NCBI GenBank assembly: GCA_903858835.1
Contig: CAIOKD010000176.1
Coordinates: 1-35,089, forward strand
Reading direction: 5' to 3'
Length of the DNA: 35,089 nt
From: an uncultured Verrucomicrobiota bacterium
GTDB taxonomy: Bacteria; Verrucomicrobiota; Verrucomicrobiia; Limisphaerales; UBA9464
The notes beneath the pieces are model-generated. The model did no database searches. It was not told the origin of the DNA and saw only the letters and a list, made by a program, of their open reading frames with translations. The position numbers and the translations under genes were made by a program. Every line of letters starts with the position of its first letter. The stretch's first letter is position 1. Shown piece after piece: positions 17,216-26,600 of the stretch.

Positions 17216-18094
17216 ATGATTCCCCGAATGGTGCTGCTGATCATGGTGACGACGCTGTCGATGTTCTCCGCGGATGCCCACCGCCTCCGTGTCCTGCTCA
17301 TCGACGGCCAGAACAACCATGATTGGCGCTCGTCCACGCCGCACCTCAAGGCGGTCCTCGAGGCCTCCGGGCGTTTCACGGTCGAGGTGCTGACCCTGCC
17401 CGGCAAGGGCGGCGCCATGGCCACCGTCAAGCCACGGCTCGACGGCGTGGCGGTGGTGCTCTCCAACTACAACGGAGAACTCTGGCCCGAGACCCTGCGC
17501 ACCACGTTTGTCGACTTTGTCCGCAAGGGCGGCGGATTCGTCTCGGTCCACGCCGCCAACAACGCCTTCGCCCAGTGGCCCGAATACAACGAGATGATCG
17601 GCGTGGGCGGCTGGGAGGGTCGCAACGAGAAGTCCGGACCGTGGCTTTATTGGGAAGGGAAGATCGTGCGGGACACCTCGCCGGGCCCGGGCGGCAGCCA
17701 TGGCAGCCAGCACGCATTCACGATGACCACCCGGGAACCGGATCATCCCATCATGAAGGGCCTGCCGACGGAGTGGATGCACGCCAAGGATGAACTCTAT
17801 GATCGCCTGCGAGGACCGGCCAAGAACCTGACGGTCCTGGCCACGGCATGGTCGGATCCGAAGACGCGGGGGACCGGTAAGCACGAACCGCTCCTCTTCA
17901 CCATCGCCTTCGGCCAAGGTCGGGTCTTCCACACGGCCCTCGGCCACAACAACGGCCCGGATCTCACGTCGCAACAGTGCGTGGGGTTCATCACCACCCT
18001 CCTGCGCGGCACCGAATGGGCGGCCACGGGCCGAGTCACCCTGCCCATTCCCGACGATTTCCCCACGGCCACCGAGGTGCGAAGCAGGAAATAG
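17216..18094 (+). CDS. ThuA domain-containing protein, secreted
   Basis: RVLLIDGQNNHDWRSSTPHLKAVLEASGRFTVEV; GGGFVSVHAANNAFAQWPEYNEMIGVGGW; FHTALGHNNG. Confidence 0.92.
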   Translation: MIPRMVLLIMVTTLSMFSADAHRLRVLLIDGQNNHDWRSSTPHLKAVLEASGRFTVEVLTLPGKGGAMATVKPRLDGVAVVLSNYNGELWPETLRTTFVDFVRKGGGFVSVHAANNAFAQWPEYNEMIGVGGWEGRNEKSGPWLYWEGKIVRDTSPGPGGSHGSQHAFTMTTREPDHPIMKGLPTEWMHAKDELYDRLRGPAKNLTVLATAWSDPKTRGTGKHEPLLFTIAFGQGRVFHTALGHNNGPDLTSQQCVGFITTLLRGTEWAATGRVTLPIPDDFPTATEVRSRK

Positions 18095-18131
18095 CCCCTC
18101 GGAATCACCGAAGACACCCACGGCCCTCCCC

Positions 18132-19091
18132 ATGATGTCATCGACCGCGTTTCGATCGGTGCTCCCCCTGTTCGTCGGATTGCTCGTGGGAGGCCTCGGC
18201 GTCGGACTCTTCCGGCACAGCAAGCCGGGAAAGGAGGGTTCACCCGAGGCCCGGATCCAGCACCTGGAGTCGGAGCTACAGCAGGCCCATACCCGCATCG
18301 CGGCCCTCGGAGAGAATCGGCCCCGTTCATCGCGCACTCCCGCACAGATCGCCTATGACCGGGGTCGTGAGATCGCCCAGCGCCTGCGCGATGGGCATCA
18401 GGTCAGTTCCGACGATCTCTTCCACGCCGCTCAACCGCTGCTCCGCGACATGTCACCGCTGTTCGAACGGCTGGCGGATCAGAAGAGCCGACGACAGGCC
18501 GACAGCGTCATCGGAGAGCTGGCCCGCAAATACGACCTGAATGCCGACCAACAGCAGACCCTGCAGGATTGGTTCCGGCAAAAGATCAGGGCCGATCGGA
18601 AGAAATGGACCGATCTCTTCTCCGACGACGAGGCCACCTACATGCAATTGGTGAAGACGATGCGCAACGATCGCATCGACGAGGGATTGGATCCGGTGAT
18701 GGAGGGACTGCTGCGCGGCCCGCAACTGGAGACGTTCAAGGCGGAACGACTGGAGGAGAGGGCCCAGCGGGTCCAGCAGTTTGCCGACATGCACGTTCAA
18801 CGGATCAACACCATCGTCCAACTCGATGCGGCACAAACGGATCGACTCTTCGGCATCATGGCCCAGTGGTCTCCCGACTACGACGCGTCCATCCGCCTCG
18901 AGGGGGTGACCGGCGAGATCGCGCCCGCCAACCTCCATCCACGTGACGCGCTCCGGTCGTTGCTGAGGCCGGATCAGCTCACACGGTACGAGGAATACCG
19001 CGATCGACGATCCCAGGAGGCATCGAGAGAAATGAACGAGTTGGGCATGCAACTGCCCAAGGGCTGGGATGAATTCGAGTTCGGGCCATAA
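18132..19091 (+). CDS. Membrane-anchored helical protein with LTxxQ/Spy-like motifs, unknown function
   Basis: N-terminal TM (VLPLFVGLLVGGLGVGLF), coiled-coil-like stretch, LNADQQQTLQDWF / LDAAQTDRLFGIM / LLRPDQLTRYEEYRDRR. Overlaps next gene by 23 nt. Confidence 0.75.
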   Translation: MMSSTAFRSVLPLFVGLLVGGLGVGLFRHSKPGKEGSPEARIQHLESELQQAHTRIAALGENRPRSSRTPAQIAYDRGREIAQRLRDGHQVSSDDLFHAAQPLLRDMSPLFERLADQKSRRQADSVIGELARKYDLNADQQQTLQDWFRQKIRADRKKWTDLFSDDEATYMQLVKTMRNDRIDEGLDPVMEGLLRGPQLETFKAERLEERAQRVQQFADMHVQRINTIVQLDAAQTDRLFGIMAQWSPDYDASIRLEGVTGEIAPANLHPRDALRSLLRPDQLTRYEEYRDRRSQEASREMNELGMQLPKGWDEFEFGP

Positions 19092-20049
19092 TCCACCGGC
19101 TTGCGGTGATCCCGCGGTCGACATCCGGTCGCTGCGCGTCGATTACGGCGATTTCGTCGCCGTCGACGACCTCACGCTGGCGGTGGCCCGCGGCGAGATC
19201 TTGGGCATCGTCGGCCCCAATGGCGCGGGCAAGACGAGCACCTTCCGGGTGCTGGCCACGCTCATGGAACCCACCCATGGCGATGTCTACTTCGAGGGGG
19301 TCGACATCGCCGAGGACACCCGCCAGGCCCGTCGGCTGATGGGCTACATGCCCGACCTCGCCCCCGTTCCCAGCGATCTCAAGGTGTGGGAGTTCCTCGA
19401 CTTCTACGCGGCCGCCTACGGTCTGCGCGATGCACGAGTGCGGCGGCGGCGCGCCGACCGATGCCTGGAGACCGTGGGCCTGTCGAACCTGAGGAACAAC
19501 GGTTGCCGCGAATTGTCACGGGGGCAGACCCAGCGGGTGGTCCTGGCCAAGACCCTCCTCCACGAACCGCGGGTCCTCATCCTCGACGAACCGGCCAGTG
19601 GACTCGATCCGCTGGCGCGCCGCGACCTCCGCACCGCCCTGCAGACCCTCGCCGCCACCGGTGCCACCATCCTGATCAGTTCCCACATTCTCGGCGAATT
19701 GAGCGAGATGTGCTCCTCGCTGTGCATCCTCAACCGGGGTCGGCTCATGGCCCACGGCAGCGTGACCGGTGTGAGGGCCCAACTCGGCAATACGCAGCGT
19801 CGGATCACCCTCGGTCTGCTCTCGCCCCCGTCTGAAGCCGCCGAATGGCTCACCCGACAGCCGAACATCGGCGGACTGCGCGTCGAATCCACGAGGATTT
19901 CCTTCGAGTTCACCGGGGACGACGACGCCCAGGCGACGCTGTTGGAGGAGTTGGTTCGGCGGCGGGTGCGCCTGAAGGCCTTCGAGGAGAGACGCTCGTC
20001 GTTGGAGGAGCTCCTCGTCGACATCGCCACCCCTCCTTCCCTGCCATGA
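19069..20049 (+). CDS. ABC transporter ATP-binding protein (ABC-2 type)
   Basis: Walker A GPNGAGKTS, signature LSRGQTQRVVLAKTLL, Walker B VLILDEPASGLDP, H-loop ISSHILGELSEMC. Confidence 0.95.
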   Translation: MNSSSGHNPPACGDPAVDIRSLRVDYGDFVAVDDLTLAVARGEILGIVGPNGAGKTSTFRVLATLMEPTHGDVYFEGVDIAEDTRQARRLMGYMPDLAPVPSDLKVWEFLDFYAAAYGLRDARVRRRRADRCLETVGLSNLRNNGCRELSRGQTQRVVLAKTLLHEPRVLILDEPASGLDPLARRDLRTALQTLAATGATILISSHILGELSEMCSSLCILNRGRLMAHGSVTGVRAQLGNTQRRITLGLLSPPSEAAEWLTRQPNIGGLRVESTRISFEFTGDDDAQATLLEELVRRRVRLKAFEERRSSLEELLVDIATPPSLP

Positions 20050-21779
20050 ACGCCGACACGACGGACCAAGTCCGGACCGAGGTGCCCGCCTGGAGACTCT
20101 GGGAGAACCCATTGCTCAGACGCTTCGCCCGTTCCCGTCTTCGGCCCCGCGACTTGGCCCTTGGGTTGTGCATCACGCTGCTGCTGTCCTCGTTCATCGT
20201 CGGCATCTCCTACTCGATCGGCATCCGCACCGAGTCCGATGCGGTCAGCGCCGCACGCTCGGCCATCATCCCGCTGCTGCTCCTGCAGGGGTTCATCCTG
20301 TTCGTCATGGGCACCGCCCAGGTCTCCGGCGGCATGATCACCGAACGGGACGAAGGCAGCGTCGACTACCAGCGGCTCGTCCCCATGGCGCCCCTGACCA
20401 AGGTGGTGGGCTACCTCTTCGGCCTGCCTTTGCGCGAATACCTCCTGGCCGCCTCCAGCCTCCCGTTCACCGCATGGGCCATGGCCCGGGGTCACGTCCC
20501 GGCTTCGGCCTGGGCTCCGCTCTTCTGGGTCGTTTTCACCACGGCGATCACCTACCACGCCACCGGACTCCTGACAGGCACCGTCGTCCGGAACCGCCGA
20601 TGGGCGTTCCTCATCTCGATCGGGATGGTCTTCTCGCTCTACACGGTCATCCCCCAACTGGCGAAGTTCGGCCTCGTCTTCTTCAAGTACCTGACCATCA
20701 CGCCCGTCTTCTACGAGAGCCTGCCGGATCTTCTCTCCGGGAGAAGCGGGGCCACACTGCGCATCGGTCAGCAGTTCTTTCCGACGCCCCGGTTCTTCGA
20801 CCTGGGCCTGCCGGAGGTCGTCTTCACCACGCTGTCCCAAGCCGGGCTGATCGGGCTGTTCTTGGTGATGCTCTGCCGCAGGTGGCGGCAGGCGGAATCC
20901 CATCTGCTCAGCCAGTTCTGGGCCGTGGGAACCTACATCGCCGTGCAGGTGGTGCTGCTCGGTCATGCACTGCCGCTGATCGATCCCGGCGACCTGTTCC
21001 CGTCTCGGAACCTCCGGTGGTTCACCAGCCCGGGCTTCGACTGGAAGCCCGATCCCAGGGAGGCGCTGGTCATGATCGCGGTGTACGGCCTCTTCAGCAC
21101 GGGGCTGGCCTGCGTGCTCGCCGGGATCATCACGCCGGACCGGGAGCGACAGGTCCGGGGTTGGCGGCGCGCCCTCAAGAATGGCGAAGATCGTCTGCCG
21201 CCGTTCAGCGACACCGACTCGGCCACCCTCAGCTCCGTGATCCTGTCGCTGTGCGGCGGCATCGGATGGTACCTCTTCACCCGGGCCCTGCTCGAATCAC
21301 ACTGGTTCCCGGGTCACCACGCCGACCTCGGGGTGCTGATCATCGACTGCCTGATCCTGATGGCGGTGACTGGATCGCTGCAGGCCCTGTGGGACGCCGA
21401 GGGGGGGCGGGTCGTCGGCATGGCCGTGCTCTTGGTCGGCGCGCTGCCCCTGATGGCCGGAGCGATCATCGCGATCATCGCCAACGACTACCTGCACGTG
21501 GGGATCTGGGTCGCGAGCATCTCGCCGTTCTCGCTGCCCGCGTCGGCACCCGTCGCGCTGCTGTCGCTCGTCGACTCCGATACGCTGGCCGTCCGACCCA
21601 CCCGGGGTGCGGCACGGTTCGGTTGGTTGGTCTGGGGCCTGGTCGCCGTCTGGCTCACAGGCCGGATGAGGACGCGCCGGGGGCTCCTGAGGAGGCACAT
21701 CTTCGGGGACTCCCCCCAAACCGGGCGAGGAGCCCGAGCGTCCGGAGGTTCCCAGACCGATGCCGCACCCGAGGCCTAG
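20046..21779 (+). CDS. ABC transporter permease, ~12-TM-like integral membrane protein
   Basis: Many hydrophobic spans; ATG at 20046 overlaps the ATPase stop as ATGA (20046-20049); GGMITERDEGSVDYQRLVPMAP resembles ABC-2 permeases. Confidence 0.82.
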   Translation: MNADTTDQVRTEVPAWRLWENPLLRRFARSRLRPRDLALGLCITLLLSSFIVGISYSIGIRTESDAVSAARSAIIPLLLLQGFILFVMGTAQVSGGMITERDEGSVDYQRLVPMAPLTKVVGYLFGLPLREYLLAASSLPFTAWAMARGHVPASAWAPLFWVVFTTAITYHATGLLTGTVVRNRRWAFLISIGMVFSLYTVIPQLAKFGLVFFKYLTITPVFYESLPDLLSGRSGATLRIGQQFFPTPRFFDLGLPEVVFTTLSQAGLIGLFLVMLCRRWRQAESHLLSQFWAVGTYIAVQVVLLGHALPLIDPGDLFPSRNLRWFTSPGFDWKPDPREALVMIAVYGLFSTGLACVLAGIITPDRERQVRGWRRALKNGEDRLPPFSDTDSATLSSVILSLCGGIGWYLFTRALLESHWFPGHHADLGVLIIDCLILMAVTGSLQALWDAEGGRVVGMAVLLVGALPLMAGAIIAIIANDYLHVGIWVASISPFSLPASAPVALLSLVDSDTLAVRPTRGAARFGWLVWGLVAVWLTGRMRTRRGLLRRHIFGDSPQTGRGARASGGSQTDAAPEA

Positions 21780-21804
21780 CGGATCCACCGATGGACGAGG
21801 GGAC

Positions 21805-23127
21805 TCACTTCCCGCCGATGCGGTACAGGTGCTCTGCTCCTCGGAGGTATAGGGCGCCGTCATCGGGAACGGCGCTGGCGAGGGTACGCTCACCCAACTC
21901 GTTCTTCGCGAGCAGCTCGAACTGCCGCCCCGCCTTGACCACGGTGCCGATCCCCTCCTCGTTCTGGAAGTACACCCGGCCCTCGGCGACGAAGGGCGAG
22001 GCCGAGAACCCGCCCCCGAGACGCTCGTTCCAATGCACCTTGCCGGTCCGAGCGTCGGCGCAGGTGGCGATGCCGGCGTCGGAGACGAAGTAGAGTTCGT
22101 CGCCCACAACCAGCGTCGATGGCGTACTGGGAGCTCCGCGACCGGTCTGCCACGCGAGGTGGGTCGCGGTCACATCGCCATCGCCGCCGGGGCGGATGGC
22201 GTAGAGCTTGGGAAAGTCGTAGTCGGTGTTCACGAAGACCAACCCGTGCGCGAACACAGGACGGGGCACCACCGAGAACCCGTTGCCGGTGCCGACCTGC
22301 CAGAGCAGCCGACCGGTGGCCGGATCGTAGGCATAGGTGCCACCGGCTCCGGGACTGATGAGTTCCTTGCGACCGGCATGGGTGATGAGCAGCGGAGTGC
22401 TGAAGGAGAACTTGCGCGGCACCGCATCGTTGGGCCGCCGGGTCTTCCAGCGCACCCGGCCGTCCTTACGGTCGAGCGCCACCACGAAGGGCTCGGAGAA
22501 CCCGTCGCAGCTGAACACGAGCAGGTCGCCCGCCAAGACCGGTGATCCCCCGTTGCCGTGCATGGGCGGATAGTTCAGGGACGTCTGGCGCCAGACCACG
22601 CGACCCTTGAGGTCGAGGCAGGCCGTGCCGAGATGGCCAAAATGCGCATAGATCCGACCATCGGCCACCACGGGCGTCGGGCTGGCGTAGCTGTTCTTCT
22701 TGTGGAGAGCGGCCCCGTCCTCCGGGTTCAGGACGTTGGTGCTCCAGAGGATTGCGCCGGACCGGGCGTCGAGGCAGAGCACCGCCAAGTCCAGCCCCTT
22801 TGAGCCACCCGTGGCGGGCCGGGCCCCCGTCAGGTAGAGGCGCTGCTTCACGAGCACCGGCGACGACCATCCCGCCGCCGGGAGTGCCGTCTTCCAGGCG
22901 ACGTTCTCGGTGCCGCTCCATCGGACCGGCACGTTCTTGGCGGGAGAGATGCCCTGCCCGGTCGGCCCACGGAACTCCGGCCAGTCGTGCGCCCGGACCG
23001 CGAGGGCTCCCAGGAGCATCCCCAGGACGGCCGCCAGCGGGGCCACGGCACGACGGGAAGGGACCGGACGGACGGGCGCGGTCCAAGAACGGAACGGATT
23101 CAGGGAAGGGTTCGGAGACGGGTTCAT
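21805..23127 (-). CDS. PQQ-binding-like beta-propeller repeat protein, secreted
   Basis: DWPEFRGPTGQGISPAKNVPVRWSGTENVAWKTALPAAGWSSPVLV signature; repeated GRLLWQ / GKVHWNE motifs. Confidence 0.88.
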   Translation of the reverse strand: MNPSPNPSLNPFRSWTAPVRPVPSRRAVAPLAAVLGMLLGALAVRAHDWPEFRGPTGQGISPAKNVPVRWSGTENVAWKTALPAAGWSSPVLVKQRLYLTGARPATGGSKGLDLAVLCLDARSGAILWSTNVLNPEDGAALHKKNSYASPTPVVADGRIYAHFGHLGTACLDLKGRVVWRQTSLNYPPMHGNGGSPVLAGDLLVFSCDGFSEPFVVALDRKDGRVRWKTRRPNDAVPRKFSFSTPLLITHAGRKELISPGAGGTYAYDPATGRLLWQVGTGNGFSVVPRPVFAHGLVFVNTDYDFPKLYAIRPGGDGDVTATHLAWQTGRGAPSTPSTLVVGDELYFVSDAGIATCADARTGKVHWNERLGGGFSASPFVAEGRVYFQNEEGIGTVVKAGRQFELLAKNELGERTLASAVPDDGALYLRGAEHLYRIGGK

Positions 23128-23198
23128 GGTCGGGAAATGGGGTTCGGAGCGTCACTGTCGCGGGTCACCGGAAAAACGCATCGAAAAACGGAACACCG

Positions 23199-25184
23199 CT
23201 ACTCGATGAGGTCCATGATCCGGTGGTCGCGACGCCGCAGGAGTTCGCCATGGCGTTGGTGGTCCAACCGACCATCGGGCGCGAGGAGTTGGGCGGCCGC
23301 CCGCGGACCCGGTGGCACGGGCTTCCAGAGCGCCTCGATGCGCGACCGGAACCGCAGGCGCGAAGACTCCTCGCCCATGGGTTCGGAGGGGACCTCGCGG
23401 AAGGCCGGGAACGAGCGCAGCGAACGGGCGGCGATCTCACGGACGGCGGGATAGGGATCGTCGAGCAGTTCCACCAGATGGGGCACCAGCGTCGCCTCGC
23501 CCGAGACCGCGCGGGCGTCCGGATCGCCCAGGTTGGCGGCGAGCAGGGCCCTCTGCGCGACATCTCCCCGAGCCATCAGGAGGGCGGCGAGAGAGACCGA
23601 TCGGTGCTCGTCCGGCATCGCCGGGGCCTGCCGCCGGGTCCATGATTCCAGGTGACGCGCGGTCCACTCCAGGGTCCGGTCCAGGTGACACAGGTTGCAG
23701 GCGTTCGGTCGTCCGGTCTCGAGGGTGGAACGGGCCGAGGGGCTGTCGATGTAGTGGTTGCGGACCGCCTTGAGCAAGCCGTAGGTGGCGTGGGGCATGT
23801 GGCAGCTCACACAACGGCTGCCCGACGAATGGGGGGCATGATGCGTGTGGGCCGCGATGTCGGCCCCGATCGCCGGATGGCACTGCAGGCAGGACTGGTC
23901 GCCCGGTCGGTCGCGGCGCAGCTGGTCGTCCGGAGGAGCGTTATGCATCGAGTGGCACGACAGGCAGGTCATGCCGCCCTTGAGGTGGCAGGCCGACTCC
24001 CGCAGTCCGCTGTATTCGCGCCCGGTCACGCGGATCATCCCGTCGGGCCAGAAGATGTTCGAAAGGAACTCCTTGTTGCCCAGGATCTCGGTCGGGATGC
24101 CCTGGGGATCACCGAAGCGGGGGTGCCTCAACAGCGGAGTTGCCGGTTCCATCTCCCCCCCGGGCCTGAACGCGAATCCCGATTCCAGATAGCCCTCGAA
24201 GCCGTGGACGAACTTCATGCCATGGCATTGGCCGCAGACCTGGGTGGAGGCGCGCGGCGGAAGCCTCGATGGATTGACGATGGTGGGGTCGGGGGCGGCC
24301 CAGCGAAGTTGGCGCAGGTAGCGCCGGAGGGGGCTCCGGTTGGCCTGAACGTGGGCCTCACCCGGGCCGTGGCAGGCCTCGCAGGAGATGCCGAAGTCGG
24401 CGACGCGCGAATCGAGCAGACCGCTGCGAGGATCGCGCCCGGGCACGCCGCCCGTCACGTGGCACTGGATGCAGTTCAGGTTCCAGATCTGGTTCGGGGA
24501 CGGGGCATGGGGATCGCGGATGAAGGTGTCCTTACGCGGGATCCATCGGCGTTCCTCCACCAGCCAGGCCAGTGGCAGCGCGAACTGCAGGTTGCCATGC
24601 CGGCTGGGCACCCAGTAGGTCTGGAAGTTGTGGGACCCGGTGGCCAGACCGATGCGCTTCCACACCCGCGGGGCCTGTCCCGCATCCTGGAGCCTGTAGC
24701 CCACCCATCCAGCGCGGGCCCGGGCCTGGTCATGGGTCCAGTCGGGGTCCACCATCTCCACCCAGTATTCCCGACCGCGCCGTTCGAGCCGGATGGGGTG
24801 GCCGTCGACCTTGAACTCCCGGTTCTCGAAGTCACCCAGCACCGTCTCGGGTTCGACCCGCTGGGTCATGCGGCGGTGGAAGGAGTCGTGCCAAGACTGG
24901 TGGGGTCCCGGATGACAGGCCGCGCACTGGTCGCTCGAGACGTAGCCGAGATGCGGCCCCTGACGGGGCAGCTTGGTGGCCAGGGTGGACTCCGCGACCC
25001 GGGCCGCAGCCCGACCGCCCTGCCACGACCAGGCCACAGCGCCCGAGACGAGCACGCCACCGAGCACCAGGCCCAGCGGCCCAAGGATCCGGACACGGCT
25101 CCGGCGGCCATCCCGGTGGGCCCATGCCACCGTCCCGGCCGTCACCAGACAGGTGGACAGGTACAGGATCCACTCGAGGCTCAT
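23199..25184 (-). CDS. Octaheme c-type cytochrome with C-terminal HEAT-like repeats, membrane anchored
   Basis: Eight CxxCH: CAACH, CIQCH, CEACH, CGQCH, CLSCH, CLQCH, CVSCH, CNLCH; two N-terminal hydrophobic spans; C-terminal HEAT-like helices. Confidence 0.9.
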   Translation of the reverse strand: MSLEWILYLSTCLVTAGTVAWAHRDGRRSRVRILGPLGLVLGGVLVSGAVAWSWQGGRAAARVAESTLATKLPRQGPHLGYVSSDQCAACHPGPHQSWHDSFHRRMTQRVEPETVLGDFENREFKVDGHPIRLERRGREYWVEMVDPDWTHDQARARAGWVGYRLQDAGQAPRVWKRIGLATGSHNFQTYWVPSRHGNLQFALPLAWLVEERRWIPRKDTFIRDPHAPSPNQIWNLNCIQCHVTGGVPGRDPRSGLLDSRVADFGISCEACHGPGEAHVQANRSPLRRYLRQLRWAAPDPTIVNPSRLPPRASTQVCGQCHGMKFVHGFEGYLESGFAFRPGGEMEPATPLLRHPRFGDPQGIPTEILGNKEFLSNIFWPDGMIRVTGREYSGLRESACHLKGGMTCLSCHSMHNAPPDDQLRRDRPGDQSCLQCHPAIGADIAAHTHHAPHSSGSRCVSCHMPHATYGLLKAVRNHYIDSPSARSTLETGRPNACNLCHLDRTLEWTARHLESWTRRQAPAMPDEHRSVSLAALLMARGDVAQRALLAANLGDPDARAVSGEATLVPHLVELLDDPYPAVREIAARSLRSFPAFREVPSEPMGEESSRLRFRSRIEALWKPVPPGPRAAAQLLAPDGRLDHQRHGELLRRRDHRIMDLIE

Positions 25185-25723
25185 GGTTCCGACTGGGTCT
25201 GCGGCCGCTTCGTGGGACCTCCTGCCGAGGTGGCGATCAGTCCGACCGCGACCGCCAGGCAGACCGCACCCACCGGGACCAAGAACACGCCGATGCCGGG
25301 ATCACCACCGCGGAAGAACCAGCCCCCGAGAAGGAACCCGGCCGGCAGGAGGCTCTGAGAGGCCAACAGGAGGACCGAGGCCCATTCCCGGCGACGGACC
25401 CCGCCCGGGCCCGAGTCGGCCCCGCGGGCCACAGGCGACCCGAGGAAAGCGGCGAAACAAAGCTGCACCAGCGCCAGCAGGGTTCCATGGACGTGGGCCA
25501 GGGTCCACATGAGCCGACGAGTGGACTGGGAGGGACTCACATAGCCCGGGTCCTTGAAACCGTGGAGGGCCTCCAGCACGAGTCCGAGGCTGAGGAAGCC
25601 CAGCAGGGACCACCAGCCGCATCGCCAATGCCGCGCGGCCACGGCCATCGAGGCGGCCTCGGAGGCGGGACGGGACTCGACCTCCCGTTCGGAGCCGCGC
25701 CGGTTTCGGTCGGGATTCTTCAT
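25181..25723 (-). CDS. Four-TM membrane protein with intramembrane histidines
   Basis: Hydrophobic spans WWSLLGFLSLGLVLEALHGF, LMWTLAHVHGTLLALVQLCFAAFL, WASVLLLASQSLLPAGFLLGGWFF, GVFLVPVGAVCLAVAVGLIA; stop overlaps next gene's ATG (ATGA). Confidence 0.78.
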   Translation of the reverse strand: MKNPDRNRRGSEREVESRPASEAASMAVAARHWRCGWWSLLGFLSLGLVLEALHGFKDPGYVSPSQSTRRLMWTLAHVHGTLLALVQLCFAAFLGSPVARGADSGPGGVRRREWASVLLLASQSLLPAGFLLGGWFFRGGDPGIGVFLVPVGAVCLAVAVGLIATSAGGPTKRPQTQSEP

Positions 25724-26038
25724 GGATGACGGACCCGCGAACCGATGCCCTCGCACCCCGGAGACAGGCGAGGCCTTGAAGCCTGGGCGGACGGACGATC
25801 GGCGGAGATCCCGCAGGCTAGGAGCCCCCGCCCGGGTGGGTCAATCCGACAGAATCCTGGCAGCGTCCTGGGGAATGCGGCGCCATGGGACCGGCGGTAC
25901 AGCCACACCCGGATGTCGTCGCCCCCGGAGCACCGCCACCGACATCCCCGGGCCTGCCGCACAGCGATGGGAACGGCTTGATGTACCCTTACAGGACCCT
26001 TCCGGACCGGTCCACCCGCGTTCCGAAACTCATCCCCA

Positions 26039-26558
26039 ATGGGTCTGTATCGCCTTCAAAGTCCGTCTTCGAAGCAGGTTCTCGAAAAGACCCTGCGTCT
26101 ACTGCGATCCTCTATCCCGGGAACGGACACCGAAGCGTGGTCCGGCGTTGGAAGCACGTCGCACGGAGCCTCGTAGAATTGCCATGGATGCTCGAGTGGT
26201 ATCGTTCCCTCGAGCATCCCACACTTCAGGCGGCCACCGCGATCCGGCCGCGGCTCTCCACCAAGCTCCAGCGCCCCTACCTGACCCGGCGCCATGGATT
26301 CGCCGCAAAATTGGCGGCCCTCGAGACCCATCACGCCTTCGTCACCGCCCACCTTCTGGGGAGCGCGTTGCAGGCCATCTACCGCGACCCGGGCCTCGAA
26401 CTGGGACGATTGCCCCTCAAGGAGGAGCGATCCCTGGTCATCCGCCTCTGGCACACTGATCGCCACGAGAAGGAGGGGGTCTCTGCTTTGGCGTATTCCT
26501 CGCACCGTCCGAGACCCTGAACTTCCGCCCAGCTTCGGTCCCATTGGCAGGCCTTGAT
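26039..26558 (+). pseudogene. Decayed VirK/YbjX (DUF535)-like gene, truncated and probably frameshifted
   Basis: ILYPGNGHRSVVRRWKHVARSLVELPWMLEWYRSLEHP...RPRLSTKLQRPYLTRRHGFAAKLAALETHHAF...LQAIYRD resembles the N-terminal half of DUF535; no C-terminal half before the convergent gene at 26601. Confidence 0.5.
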
Positions 26559-26600
26559 CACGCCGACGGCCCCAGGGGCTCCCTCCCAGCCTTGACCGCC

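Noticed and set aside
23652-25358. 568-aa plus-strand ORF opposite the octaheme cytochrome
   Set aside because: Shadow ORF; the eight CxxCH motifs define the real frame.
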